Shown piece by piece: positions 6,888-15,504 of a stretch of DNA of 33,910 nucleotides; positions within the stretch are counted from its first letter, which is position 1, and each line of letters starts with the position of its first letter. A model generated the notes under the pieces. That model saw nothing but the letters and a program-made list of their open reading frames with translations, searched no databases and was not told the origin of the DNA. Made by a program: the position numbers and the translations under genes. The stretch comes from Oscillospiraceae bacterium (lineage in GTDB: Bacteria; Bacillota; Clostridia; Oscillospirales; Ruminococcaceae): the NCBI GenBank assembly GCA_003516865.1, contig DPBR01000091.1, positions 13,728 through 47,637 on the forward strand, read 5' to 3'.

Positions 6888-6917
6888 CAGCTTTAATCAC
6901 AAAAAATTCAGCAAACC

Positions 6918-6943
6918 ATCGGGGCGAAAATCGCCCCGATTTT
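6918..6943 (+). terminator. Terminator between pilD and the converging minor-pilin operon
   Basis: A perfect 10-bp stem ATCGGGGCGA/TCGCCCCGAT with a 3-base loop, followed by TTT on the plus strand. It lies 30 bases after pilD and 18 bases beyond the end of the converging leftward prepilin gene, so it probably stops transcription in both directions, though only short T-runs are present. Confidence 0.8.
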
Positions 6944-6957
6944 GTCTGCCGAAATTA

Positions 6958-7821
6958 TTACGGCGTAACTGGTACGTCAAATTTGCTGGGTTTTCTCGCA
7001 ACGTAATAAATGAACGTTGTGGGATGTTCAGCGGTGCTTTCCATATCCTCAATCGGATAGAACTTGAACTTCTTCGTCTTGTTTTCATCGCTGGCTGCTC
7101 TTACGTTAATGAACTCAGTGTAGCCGTATCCGATAAACGAAGGATTAGCCATATTTTCGGTCGTGTAGATATTGAAAGTGGTTTTTATCGCGGGAATATC
7201 AACCTCTTCGCCCGAACCGGAATCGTCGCCCGTGGAAACAGACTCAGAGCTGTCTGCGCCAAGCGCCTTTCCTTTGAGCTGCTCAACCTCAATCTGAGGG
7301 AAAAGCCCATCATAGAAGCAGTCCTCAAACACGGGTATAGGTCTGCGTGTTTTTGGGTCTGTTGTAGACGATGTTTCAAGGGCTGTGGTTGCCTCCTGGA
7401 ACTTCTCGCTCATCAGCATATACTTGTACTCGTTCGACTGAGTGTCCTCAGTCCAACTGTACGAGAAGCATTTAAGCTCGTAAACCTCTTTGTTCTGGTC
7501 AACGAAATCCTTCATAGCGAGAATATTTTCATTTTGCGAAATCGAGCCGGTTTTGCCTACCATCGTTCTGTCTGCGTTTGTGAAAATCGCAACGTAGTAG
7601 GAATCTCTTATGCTGCGGTTGACGTATTCGTCCATCGTCTGCGCAAGAAGCGTGGCGCGGACGTCTTTCTCGCTGTCGCCCGCCGTCTTGAGCACGGGAC
7701 CGATAAACGCCGTTACTCCAACAACGAGTATTCCGAGCAATCCGCAGGAAACAACAAGCTCTACCAGCGTAAAACCGCTGTTTTTCTTCCTGCGGCGCAG
7801 AAGGCTTTTAAGCTTTTTCAT
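6958..7821 (-). CDS. Minor prepilin-like protein, last gene of the pilC unit
   Basis: A 287-residue prepilin with a GGAGGTG site upstream of its ATG. The basic leader K-K-L-K-S-L-L-R-R-R-K-K-N-S-G is followed by F-T-L-V-E-L-V-V-S-C-G-L-L-G: Gly -1, Phe +1, Glu +5. Instead of the classic proline in the helix it has I-L-V-V-G-V-T-A-F-I-G-P. The remaining 240 residues form a globular region with an acidic Ser/Glu/Asp stretch near the middle. It follows another minor prepilin by 20 bases and precedes the terminator. Its place downstream of pilC-pilMN-pilO and a PilX-like gene fits a minor pilin of the initiating or tip complex, comparable in position with the PilV/PilU/PilK genes of Clostridioides (established for that genus; equivalence is inference). 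Confidence 0.87.
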   Translation of the reverse strand: MKKLKSLLRRRKKNSGFTLVELVVSCGLLGILVVGVTAFIGPVLKTAGDSEKDVRATLLAQTMDEYVNRSIRDSYYVAIFTNADRTMVGKTGSISQNENILAMKDFVDQNKEVYELKCFSYSWTEDTQSNEYKYMLMSEKFQEATTALETSSTTDPKTRRPIPVFEDCFYDGLFPQIEVEQLKGKALGADSSESVSTGDDSGSGEEVDIPAIKTTFNIYTTENMANPSFIGYGYTEFINVRAASDENKTKKFKFYPIEDMESTAEHPTTFIYYVARKPSKFDVPVTP

Positions 7822-7841
7822 AACTTTTCACCTCCGCGCCG

Positions 7842-8963
7842 TCAATCTGTCTTTTTCTCAAACTCAAACGCGCCGTAGATATTAACATAGTTTTTATCCG
7901 TGGGCGTGCCGTCGTCGTTTAAAATCGGAACGGGAGAATAGGAGATTTTGTAGCCTCCGTCAACAACATTTCCCTGACCCGCAAACTCTTCTCCGAATGA
8001 ATTTACAGTAAGCTGTGGGTCCTCTTCAAACACAACGTAGAATCTGGAATACTCGCTCTGCATGAATCTTATTCCGCGTTTTTCGCCGCCAATTTCGCCT
8101 CCGAGCGAATCACCTTTTACATAAGGCGAACCCACTCTTATGCAGTTGTCGTTCATTATCCTTACGTTGTACTTGTTTTCAGCCGAACCGCTGTTGAAAT
8201 AGTCGTTAAAATTCCTGCAGGTCGAATCGTTCCATTCAAGCTTTGAACTGTTAACATAGCCCGCGTCGATTATGTTCGCCTTTTTCGGCACCTTTCTCTT
8301 ATAGGTGCTTCCGTCGGAGTTGGTATACGTTACGTTGCTCTTTACGTCGTCATACTGGTCCTTCATATAGAAGTACAGCTTATACTGCGCGTAAGGAACC
8401 ATTTCATCTGCCATATCCTTTCCGTTGGCGCTGACTTCAATGAAATAGCGCGCGCCGGGTCCGGAATATGTATCGTCCTTAACAACCTGATAAACGTTTA
8501 TCGAATTAAATCCACCCGTTCCGGTTATTCTTGTGTCAAGTCGGTCCATCTGAGCGCCTGCGCCCGCAGTTGCGTCAATACCCGCGTTGGGGTCGTCGTC
8601 AGCGGAGCTGCTTGCGCCCGGACCGATAAAGTACGCAAGACCGTCCTCATAGCGCGCCGATTTGTCTTCCTTTTCGGGGAACAGCATCTCATAATCGATA
8701 TTATAGCTCTCGTCCTCGCCGAAAGTGAAGTTCAGCGTGTCAGTTTTATTGGTTTCGTCATAATCGCCGTATCTGCCGTTTTTGACAATCATCTCCTCCT
8801 GAATCCGGAGTTTTTCGGCAAAATCGGCATTGTTCTGCTTTTCCAGCATAACAAGGTTCAAAACCTGAAGAATCATCGCCGCCATAATCGCGAAAACCGC
8901 GAATGCCACGACTATCTCGACAAGCGTAAAGCCGCTTCGTTTTGAAAAAATCTTTTTCATCAT
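7842..8963 (-). CDS. Minor prepilin-like protein (large)
   Basis: A 373-residue prepilin starting M-M-K-K-I-F with AAAGGAGG upstream; either Met could be used. The signal is K-R-S-G followed by F-T-L-V-E-I-V-V-A-F-A-V-F-A, with Gly -1, Phe +1 and Glu +5. The helix continues I-M-A-A-M-I-L-Q-V-L-N-L-V, lacking the proline seen in pilA. The globular part is long for a pilin, rich in D, Y and N, and unassigned; an Asp/Gly/Ala-rich segment lies at about residues 125-150. It sits 15 bases after the PilX-like gene and is probably co-transcribed with it. Likely role: minor pilin of the tip or priming complex. Confidence 0.87.
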   Translation of the reverse strand: MMKKIFSKRSGFTLVEIVVAFAVFAIMAAMILQVLNLVMLEKQNNADFAEKLRIQEEMIVKNGRYGDYDETNKTDTLNFTFGEDESYNIDYEMLFPEKEDKSARYEDGLAYFIGPGASSSADDDPNAGIDATAGAGAQMDRLDTRITGTGGFNSINVYQVVKDDTYSGPGARYFIEVSANGKDMADEMVPYAQYKLYFYMKDQYDDVKSNVTYTNSDGSTYKRKVPKKANIIDAGYVNSSKLEWNDSTCRNFNDYFNSGSAENKYNVRIMNDNCIRVGSPYVKGDSLGGEIGGEKRGIRFMQSEYSRFYVVFEEDPQLTVNSFGEEFAGQGNVVDGGYKISYSPVPILNDDGTPTDKNYVNIYGAFEFEKKTD

Positions 8964-8978
8964 ATCAAAGCGCCTCCT

Positions 8979-11327
8979 TTAATAGCTTCCGAGAGAAATC
9001 TTCCAGTTCTTTGGCGCACCGGAAAGCCGCTCTGCACGGCTTGTCGCGCTCATAAGGTCCTCGGGTATCTTTTCGGGCCAACAGGTTACAAACGACATCG
9101 AGTCCTGGAAAATAAAGTCTGATACCGTTGCGCCGCCGAAGAAGCGGATAAAACCGCCGCCCGTATTTGAACCATATCCCTTGAACGTCATATACGGAGC
9201 GTAAATAAAGCCAAAGAACGCGTTCTGAATGATTGTTTCGCCCTTTTTAGTAATCGACAGACGAATATCCGCACTTTCTTCTACGGATACAAGGAAGATG
9301 TTGACGGTAGGATAAATCAGTTTGCCCTTATCGTCCTTCTCCATTTTCGCCATAACGTCGGGGTGTGCAGCAAGATACTTGTCAAGTTCCTGCCTGCCTA
9401 CGCGGTTCAGGCACTTGCCCTCAAAATCGCTGTCCACAAGCTCCTTGTCGCAGCTCGGACAATAGGTAAACGTATACTCGTGACGAGCGCAGGTTGCGCT
9501 CTTTTTCTTGCCTCCGCAAGACTCGCAAAGCTGCTCTTGCTTGAGGTCGTCGGTTGTATACGAGCAGTCGCAGTGACCGCCGCCGCATTCCTTATGCACG
9601 AAATCCGCAAGATTATCCATAAATTCCGTACGATTGTATACCGTTGCGCCGGATACAGAAGTGGTTGTTCCGCCGGAAAGTACCCACCAGTTATAATGTG
9701 CAACCTGAACTCGGTGCATATCCTGATAGGTTACGCCCTCCGGAACGTCGATTACAACGGAACCTCTGCCCTTTACAAGAATTTTAAGGCGGTCCGTACC
9801 GTCGCGAGCGTTCTCGGGGAACCATGTGAACGTTTCATTAACGTTATCGCCGTCAAAATCACGGTTCGCCGAAACGCGTATTGTGTACACATTATCGGGG
9901 TCGTCGCCCGTATCGATAATAAGCGTCATATCGTTGATAGCGCCGTTGCCGATGGTGAGCTTTGTATCGTCGATTATGCAGCCCTTTCCGTCAACGCCGT
10001 AGGTGAGCGTCTGAACCGGAGCGGGGCTTGTGCTTGACAAATCCCAGTGAAGCGTCTTATGAACGTCGGTCTTATGAATCTTATCAAGTTCGGGAACATA
10101 AGTCGGGTCTTTTTCCGTAGTGTTAACCCACTTTCCGCTGCTGTCCTTGACTCTGACATACTGGTATCTGTCGTTGATTACCCACTTGTAGAACGTGCTG
10201 GTAGCCGTCTTTGAATCGAGCATCGTCATAGCGTCGTGACGATTCATAGCGTCGGAAGGAAGCTTGTCGTTCGCTTCCCATGTTCCCTTGATGCTGCCCG
10301 ATTTCTTGCCTCCGTTTATCTCGATTACCTGTCCGTCGCAATAAATCGGGAACGAGCTGAGGTTGCGGTAAGTCGTTCTGACATAAACGTTTCCGTGAAC
10401 GAACAGTCTGCAATTGTTAAAGCCGGACTGTCCGTAGTAAAAATCTCCGTTGACATAGATATCGGCGTTGCTTATACCGCCCCAGCTATCGCCCATATCA
10501 AGGCTTCCGCCGACAAGCACAACGCTTTTTGTGGGAGAAGAGCTTGAAAAATCAAGGGTGAAGTTCTTATCGGGCGACTCGTAGAGCTTGTTTCTTATCG
10601 CCCAGATAACCGCCTTATCCTTGTTGGGAGTAAGATATCCGTTTATCTGAAGCGAACCGCCCGCGGTGAGGTTTCCGGTGAAAGTGTTTCCCATACCGGG
10701 ATATGCGTTAACAACTGCATTTTCCGTGTCGATAAACATATCCGTCAAAAATTTACCGCCGTCGATATATGTATCCTGGTCGGCATATCCCGTTGCCGCA
10801 AACACCTGAGAAGGCGCCGTTTCGGGAAGGTCGGGGTTGGGAGGAAGAACGTGAATAACGTTATGAACTACTTCTCTTACTCCGTTAACCGAGGTTGTGA
10901 TGGCTATATCAAACGTTTTGTTCGTTTCGCCGTCAACGATTTCGTCTTTAAGACGGGTGATTGTCACATCATAGGCGCCGATATTCTCATCGTCGTCCAG
11001 AGTTTCAGTAGGATTAAGGCTCAGAAAGCCGTTTCCGTTGGTCGTAATCACGTCGCCCTCTTCCATTCCGTTGACCATCTTATCTCTCAGGTCGTTGCTT
11101 CCGGAACCCAGAACTCCGGTCTGAAGTCCGCTGATAAGAATATCCGAGATGGAACGCGCAGACTGATACGACTGCTGCTGATTAAATACCGCAACCTGCG
11201 CGGTTCTTGACGATACCACGGCGAAATACATCGCCATACACGTTATCATCAGCGCCGTCATGGTACTCAACACCATAAACAGCGCGCTTCCGCGGTTGCT
11301 GAGGTACTTTCTGAGTGATTGTACCAT
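8979..11327 (-). CDS. Large PilX-like minor pilin/tip protein with Cys-rich segment
   Basis: A 782-residue protein opening with a basic segment R-K-Y-L-S-N-R-G, then S-A-L-F-M-V-L-S-T-M-T-A-L-M, a PilX_N-type hydrophobic helix (residues 15-38) without the +5 Glu, and Q-Q-Q-S-Y-Q-S-A-R-S-I, typical of PilX-like proteins that join minor pilin complexes. Residues about 200-330 have short repeating G-x-L/V-x-V/I-N-G strands that suggest a beta-solenoid. Residues about 575-640 carry nine Cys (C-x-C, C-x2-C, C-x2-C and others) and His, resembling a zinc ribbon, which is odd for a protein expected outside the cell. Position and size resemble the long PilK-type minor pilin of clostridial pilus clusters. 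It probably sits at the pilus tip; adhesive function is speculative. Confidence 0.8.
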   Translation of the reverse strand: MVQSLRKYLSNRGSALFMVLSTMTALMITCMAMYFAVVSSRTAQVAVFNQQQSYQSARSISDILISGLQTGVLGSGSNDLRDKMVNGMEEGDVITTNGNGFLSLNPTETLDDDENIGAYDVTITRLKDEIVDGETNKTFDIAITTSVNGVREVVHNVIHVLPPNPDLPETAPSQVFAATGYADQDTYIDGGKFLTDMFIDTENAVVNAYPGMGNTFTGNLTAGGSLQINGYLTPNKDKAVIWAIRNKLYESPDKNFTLDFSSSSPTKSVVLVGGSLDMGDSWGGISNADIYVNGDFYYGQSGFNNCRLFVHGNVYVRTTYRNLSSFPIYCDGQVIEINGGKKSGSIKGTWEANDKLPSDAMNRHDAMTMLDSKTATSTFYKWVINDRYQYVRVKDSSGKWVNTTEKDPTYVPELDKIHKTDVHKTLHWDLSSTSPAPVQTLTYGVDGKGCIIDDTKLTIGNGAINDMTLIIDTGDDPDNVYTIRVSANRDFDGDNVNETFTWFPENARDGTDRLKILVKGRGSVVIDVPEGVTYQDMHRVQVAHYNWWVLSGGTTTSVSGATVYNRTEFMDNLADFVHKECGGGHCDCSYTTDDLKQEQLCESCGGKKKSATCARHEYTFTYCPSCDKELVDSDFEGKCLNRVGRQELDKYLAAHPDVMAKMEKDDKGKLIYPTVNIFLVSVEESADIRLSITKKGETIIQNAFFGFIYAPYMTFKGYGSNTGGGFIRFFGGATVSDFIFQDSMSFVTCWPEKIPEDLMSATSRAERLSGAPKNWKISLGSY

Positions 11328-11355
11328 TATTTCCTCCTTTGCTAAAGGGTCGGGT

Positions 11356-12282
11356 TTAAGCGGTTACTCCGTCCTGTCTGTCGAGCTGGTCGGCAGGGTT
11401 CTGCATACGCTCGATGCTGAAGAACGTGATTGAGGTATCAACCGAGTAAATGCACTCGGAAACATTGACTTTTCCCTCTTCAAGAGATGTTTCATCGGAA
11501 GTCGCGGGAGTTTCTGCGCCTGTTCCGTCGCCGGCAGTCATTCCTGTTTCTCTTTCAAGAGCTATTTTGCCCACTCTCTCAGCTTCCTTGTTGATGGATT
11601 CCGCCTTTGAGGTGTATTCCTTTTCAACTTCGGGGCAGTCAAACGCCATTCCGTTGAGAAGAATTGCCTTTCTGGTGCTCTGTTTGTTCTCCGTAACGAT
11701 ATAATTGTTTACTTCGTCCGCAAACTTGAGAAGTTCATCGCGGTCAATTGCCGATACCGTAAACGAAACCGTGCTTGCGCCGATTGTCTGAGCGCTTCCG
11801 AGAGCAGCCTGAAGCTTTGTAAGGCGCTCGATGCGTCTTGCTTCCTCCTCGTTTTCGTCAGCGCCCTGTGTAGCATAGCTCTTCAGCTCGTAGGTAACTT
11901 CCTTGCTGACATAGAAATAGGGGGACAAAGCGGAAGTCGTGGGCTCTTCAACCGAAAGTTCCTCGACAACAACGTTTGCCTTGCACTGTGCGAGGAAGTT
12001 TCTCATAGCCTCGTCCGCTTCATAGGAAGCGAGTTCGGGGAAGAACATATCCGCCATATGCTCGCCTTCTTTGTAGGTTTCCTCAATTTGGGTTCTGAGT
12101 TCGGATTTTCTCGCCTGTTTCTCAACGAATGCGTTATATTCCGCCTTCTTGTTGTCAAGGTTTTTCTGAGTGCTTGCAAGTCCGTCGAACGCAGGCTTTA
12201 CGAATACGAAAATACCAACGCCGAGAATTACAAGAATAAGAATAACAATCGTCGCAATGCGTTCCTGTTTACTGAGCTTCAT
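11356..12282 (-). CDS. pilO: Type IV pilus alignment protein PilO
   Basis: A 308-residue bitopic membrane protein. A short cytoplasmic head (K-L-S-K-Q-E-R) is followed by a single membrane helix (about 9-29) and a coiled-coil region (about 32-72), then an extracytoplasmic domain: the PilO plan. PilO proteins pair with PilN and link the inner platform to the pilus. The start ATG overlaps the stop of the upstream pilM-pilN gene by one base (TAATG), so translation is probably coupled, as fits partners made in equal amounts. The last 70 residues, after an acidic Thr/Glu-rich linker, are an extension beyond the usual PilO length of about 200. The call rests on topology and gene order more than on a sharp motif. 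Confidence 0.85.
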   Translation of the reverse strand: MKLSKQERIATIVILILVILGVGIFVFVKPAFDGLASTQKNLDNKKAEYNAFVEKQARKSELRTQIEETYKEGEHMADMFFPELASYEADEAMRNFLAQCKANVVVEELSVEEPTTSALSPYFYVSKEVTYELKSYATQGADENEEEARRIERLTKLQAALGSAQTIGASTVSFTVSAIDRDELLKFADEVNNYIVTENKQSTRKAILLNGMAFDCPEVEKEYTSKAESINKEAERVGKIALERETGMTAGDGTGAETPATSDETSLEEGKVNVSECIYSVDTSITFFSIERMQNPADQLDRQDGVTA

Positions 12283-13892
12283 TAGTTAGAACCCTCCTCG
12301 TCGATAATTTTAGCGTGTTCCTCGTCGCTTCCCATCTGAAGTTCCATTGAAATATCGAACGAGAAAATCGTATCAAATGATGTCGAGCCTTCGCTCTGGA
12401 GATAAGCGTATGTATTCCACTCGGTTATGTTTTCCTTTGTAAATCCCGCGTATTCAATCTTCTCAAAATATGCCTCTCCATACTTATTGAGAACCTTTTC
12501 CGCAAGATATTCCGCATATCTCGAAGGAACGGACGAGGGGTCGCCGTGCGACATTCCCATAAACGACAGTTTTACCGCATATCCGTTTACCTCAAAGTGC
12601 GTAACTTTAAGCTCTTCATTATCCTTAAGAATTTTCTTAAGCGGCTCTGTCGCCTTGTTATAGACGAAAGTCTGAACCTTGGGCTGGAAGTTGAAGAGCT
12701 GAACCGCATTGTTAACGGTGTTGTTGTAGCTCTGGAAACCGCTGAGCATTCCCTCGCGCTCGTCGACAATCTTCAGGTCGTTTTGGAAAGCAGGGTCGTC
12801 GATTTTCGCCTGAACGCTCTTGATTTCGCCTTCCAAACCACTGTTAATCATATTAACAACAATCGTTGCTCCCGCAACAAGCGCAACCGCGCCCACAACA
12901 ACTCCCGCAAGCGCAAGCAGGAACGTGTTTCCTGCGGAAGAGCCCTTTGCAGAGGTAGCTTCAAGCAGGTTGATATGCTCAAGCTCCTTATTTCTGCGGT
13001 AAAGAGCGCCGATTGCGTTCGCAAATTTCGCGAAATCGAACTGCGCGGACGTCGAAACCGTCGAAGGCATTGAAAGCATATTTGAAGGAACGTTATACGA
13101 AGAAATCGCGTTTGTAATCTCGATAAAGCTGTCGATTTCGCCGTAGAACATAATCTCCTGAAGCGGCTTCGCGCCCTTGCGGCTTCTAATAAACTGCATC
13201 ATTCTGAACAGGTTATCGTTAACCGCGCGCGTAACGTAATCGGGCGCATTGTCATAATCGTTGGGGTCAACGTTGAAGAAACGGGAGAATACAATCTGAT
13301 TGTCCTCGTAAAGGTTCATATTGAGGAAGTTCTTATCAATCTGGATAAGAAGCATCGGCATTCTGTCCGCCATCTTGGGAGTGTTTACGATAAGGCGCGT
13401 AACGGAGTTGTTGGAAATGAAAACGCCCTTAAGCTGAAGTCCGATGTGAGAGAAAAGTCTTACATATCCGTCAACAAGGCGCTGCGGGCACGCGGACGCG
13501 ATAACCTTGAGCATCTTGTTCTTTTCCTCGTCCTCGGTTTCGCCCGCAATCGTAAAGGAAATGTTGTAGTCGCTCGAAATATTCATATTCGACTGAATCA
13601 TCGCCTCGATGATAGCCGGATTTTTCATATTCTTGGGCTTTGCAACAAGCAGTTCCTTGTAGACGATAGCGCTGGACGTGATGGAAACAACCGCTTCCTT
13701 CTCCTTGATGTCCTTCTGCTTGATGATGTCGTTAAGTTCCGCCGCAACCATAGGAACGTCGGTTATGTAGCCGTTTGAAACCATTCCCATAGACAGCTCG
13801 CGCATATCAGCGTCCTGCACTCTGATTTTGCTTCCGCTGTGAACGCCTCTGACGAGCTTTATCTGCCTGTCTGTAATATCAATTGAAAGCAT
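12282..13892 (-). CDS. pilMN: PilM-PilN fusion protein
   Basis: A 536-residue protein joining two normally separate alignment-complex subunits. Residues 1-300 are a soluble actin-like PilM domain (opening L-S-I-D-I-T-D-R-Q-I-K-L-V, with an ATPase-fold D-I start strand). Residues 305-312, E-H-I-N-L-L-E-A, match the I-N-L-L motif with which free PilN binds PilM in other bacteria. A membrane helix follows (323-347), then a coiled-coil stretch and a PilN-like extracytoplasmic domain. Fused pilMN genes are known in Clostridioides. The protein would link cytoplasmic PilB/PilC to PilO across the membrane. Its stop overlaps the pilO start; it begins 58 bases after pilC, with GAGGTG upstream of the ATG. 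Confidence 0.9.
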   Translation of the reverse strand: MLSIDITDRQIKLVRGVHSGSKIRVQDADMRELSMGMVSNGYITDVPMVAAELNDIIKQKDIKEKEAVVSITSSAIVYKELLVAKPKNMKNPAIIEAMIQSNMNISSDYNISFTIAGETEDEEKNKMLKVIASACPQRLVDGYVRLFSHIGLQLKGVFISNNSVTRLIVNTPKMADRMPMLLIQIDKNFLNMNLYEDNQIVFSRFFNVDPNDYDNAPDYVTRAVNDNLFRMMQFIRSRKGAKPLQEIMFYGEIDSFIEITNAISSYNVPSNMLSMPSTVSTSAQFDFAKFANAIGALYRRNKELEHINLLEATSAKGSSAGNTFLLALAGVVVGAVALVAGATIVVNMINSGLEGEIKSVQAKIDDPAFQNDLKIVDEREGMLSGFQSYNNTVNNAVQLFNFQPKVQTFVYNKATEPLKKILKDNEELKVTHFEVNGYAVKLSFMGMSHGDPSSVPSRYAEYLAEKVLNKYGEAYFEKIEYAGFTKENITEWNTYAYLQSEGSTSFDTIFSFDISMELQMGSDEEHAKIIDEEGSN

Positions 13893-13922
13893 ATCTTCAC
13901 CTCATACTTATTATTATAGTAC

Positions 13923-13941
13923 GGAACGGAGTTTCCGTTCC
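13923..13941 (-). promoter_or_regulatory. Intercistronic hairpin between pilC and pilMN
   Basis: GGAACGGA (13923-13930) and TCCGTTCC (13934-13941) form an 8-bp stem with a 3-base loop after the pilC stop. The minus strand then reads GTACTATAATAATAAG: a good -10 but no matching -35. No U-run follows, so it is more likely an mRNA stability or processing element than a terminator. Confidence 0.45.
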
Positions 13942-13950
13942 TCCGGATTA

Positions 13951-15141
13951 TTACGCAACCTTTGTCATTCCGCCGTAGAGCATCGGGAACATACCCGCAA
14001 GGAACAGACCTATCGCAATACCCATAAGGATAATCATAACAGGCTCCATAAGTCCTACAAGCTTTGTAACGGCAGCGTCGGCTTCTTCATCATAGTAATC
14101 CGCGCTCTTTGCAAGAATTGTATCAAGAGTACCGGACTCCTCGCCGACGAAAATAATCGACGTGAACATACCCTCGAAAATACCGGTTTTTTCGATTGCC
14201 TTTGACATACTCTCGCCGAGTTTGATGTCGTTTACGACTTCCTTGAACTTGTCTTGAACGTACATATTGTTTACGGCGGCGATTGACTTTTCGATACACT
14301 CAACCATCTGAAGTCCCGCGCCGTAAAGGTTCGACATATTTCTCGCGAATGTTCCCGTATACATCGTTGCGACAAGCTTTCCGACCTTCGGACACTTAAG
14401 CAGAAGTTCGTCCATTTTCCTTCTCGTCGAAGGTGTTCTTCTCATAACGAATATAGCGACAACAATTCCGACAATTACGATTATGTAAACGTACCACTGA
14501 TTAATCAGCGAGTCGGAGAACGCCATAAGCGCTTTTGAAAGAGGCGTCATATCCTCCTCGGACATCATTCCCGCAAATGTCGGGAGAACCTTCGTAAACA
14601 GGAGTATGATAACCGCAAGAAGCAAAACAAGCAGGATAAGGGGGTAAATCATCGCGCTCTTCGCCTTGTTTGCAGTCTTGTTCGCATTCGCATAGTGGTC
14701 GGACAGTCTGTTGAGCATCTGGTCGAGAGTACCCGAAGCCTCGCCCGCCGCCACAAGGCTGACGAACATCTCAGGGAAAACGCCCGGCTTCGACTTCAGA
14801 ACGTCCGAGAAAGACTTACCTTTCTGAACCTCCTCGTAAATGTCCAGAAGCACAGCCTTCGCCTTTTTGTTTTCCTGCTGGTCCTGAAGAATGAAAAGCG
14901 CTCTTACAAGCGACAGACCCGCCGAGGTCATCGAGCCGAGCTGACGGCTGATGAAGGAAACCTCCTTGGTCTTGAACTTGTACTTTACGTCAACCGTTCC
15001 CGTGCCAAGGTCGCGGTAGCTTGTAACGTAAAGATTTTTCTCTTTGAGCTTTTGCTGAAGATCTCTGAAATCCTCCGCCATCTCATTACCGCGCATGGTT
15101 TTACCGTTGACATCGGTGGCGACATAAGAGAATTTATTCAC
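13951..15141 (-). CDS. pilC: Type IV pilus platform protein PilC
   Basis: A 396-residue inner membrane platform protein of the T2SF/PilC family, the usual length. The start chosen is GTG at 15139-15141 (V-N-K-F-S-Y-V-A-T-D), seven bases after a GGAGG site; the longer frame with ATG upstream would put unrelated residues before the conserved F-x-Y-x-A-x-D-x-x-G opening. Two T2SF repeats are visible, each with an F-x-x-x-L/I-x-x-L-x-x-x-G-L-S-L pattern and conserved E-S-G-T-L near the end (E-A-S-G-T-L and E-E-S-G-T-L), plus three membrane helices. PilC couples the PilB motor to pilin extraction from the membrane. It is the first gene of the six-gene leftward unit. Confidence 0.96.
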   Translation of the reverse strand: MNKFSYVATDVNGKTMRGNEMAEDFRDLQQKLKEKNLYVTSYRDLGTGTVDVKYKFKTKEVSFISRQLGSMTSAGLSLVRALFILQDQQENKKAKAVLLDIYEEVQKGKSFSDVLKSKPGVFPEMFVSLVAAGEASGTLDQMLNRLSDHYANANKTANKAKSAMIYPLILLVLLLAVIILLFTKVLPTFAGMMSEEDMTPLSKALMAFSDSLINQWYVYIIVIVGIVVAIFVMRRTPSTRRKMDELLLKCPKVGKLVATMYTGTFARNMSNLYGAGLQMVECIEKSIAAVNNMYVQDKFKEVVNDIKLGESMSKAIEKTGIFEGMFTSIIFVGEESGTLDTILAKSADYYDEEADAAVTKLVGLMEPVMIILMGIAIGLFLAGMFPMLYGGMTKVA

Positions 15142-15264
15142 CTGAAAACCTCCGTTTCCGCAAAAATATTTTTTTTGGCAGCCGTGCAAGGCGCTTTGTT
15201 TTCCCGAAAACACCGCCTTTTCGGAAAAAGGGCGCACTCTGCCCATAGCCGCTTACTTAACACA

Positions 15265-15293
15265 ATTATAACACAAACAAACTTTTTTTTCAA
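15265..15293 (-). promoter_or_regulatory. Sigma-A promoter of the pilC-pilMN-pilO operon
   Basis: On the minus strand: -35 TTGAAA (15288-15293), 17-bp spacer, -10 TATAAT (15265-15270). Transcription would start near 15258, giving a leader of about 117 bases to the GTG of pilC. Confidence 0.85.
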
Positions 15294-15368
15294 GCACTGC
15301 AATGGTTTATTAATATATATATTATATAAAATTTAAACACCCTCTTATGTGCATTTTAAACAAAAACC

Positions 15369-15388
15369 GCATATCCGCGCGGATTTGC
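15369..15388. promoter_or_regulatory. Palindrome upstream of the glgP promoter
   Basis: A perfect 12-bp palindrome ATCCGCGCGGAT (15373-15384), flanked by GCA and TGC in mirror position, lies about 80 bases upstream of the predicted glgP start point and between the two divergent promoters. It could be an operator; no regulator is identified. Confidence 0.4.
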
Positions 15389-15422
15389 CGAAGTAAATAC
15401 AACAATTTTTGCACGCAAACGC

Positions 15423-15451
15423 TTGATTTTATCGGCGCAATATGGTAAAAT
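15423..15451 (+). promoter_or_regulatory. Sigma-A promoter of glgP
   Basis: TTGATT (15423-15428), 17-bp spacer, TAAAAT (15446-15451), about 55 bases upstream of the glgP start codon. Confidence 0.65.
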
Positions 15452-15504
15452 AGGTTAAAATGCAGCGATGAAAAAGGCGTAACAAAAAAAGAAGGAGTAA
15501 GATT

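Larger units (their letters stand above)
15142..15504. other. Divergent intergenic region between pilC and glgP
   Basis: No gene is seen. It holds the pilC promoter and its roughly 117-base leader, an AT-rich stretch around 15308-15340, a 20-bp imperfect palindrome at 15369-15388 and the glgP promoter. The leader contains short complementary segments (CCTTTTTCCGAAAAGG-like and GTTTTCGGGAAAAC) that could form small hairpins. Confidence 0.6.

Noticed and set aside
209..15141. A type II secretion or competence (com) system
   Set aside because: PilT, a PilM-PilN fusion, PilO and a PilX-like protein point to type IV pili; no comEA, comEC or secretion substrate genes are present. DNA uptake as a side role cannot be excluded.
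15413..15427. A second catabolite response element overlapping the glgP -35 box
   Set aside because: The sequence around ACGCAAACGCTTGAT departs from the consensus at two fixed positions, which is within chance expectation for this AT-rich gap.
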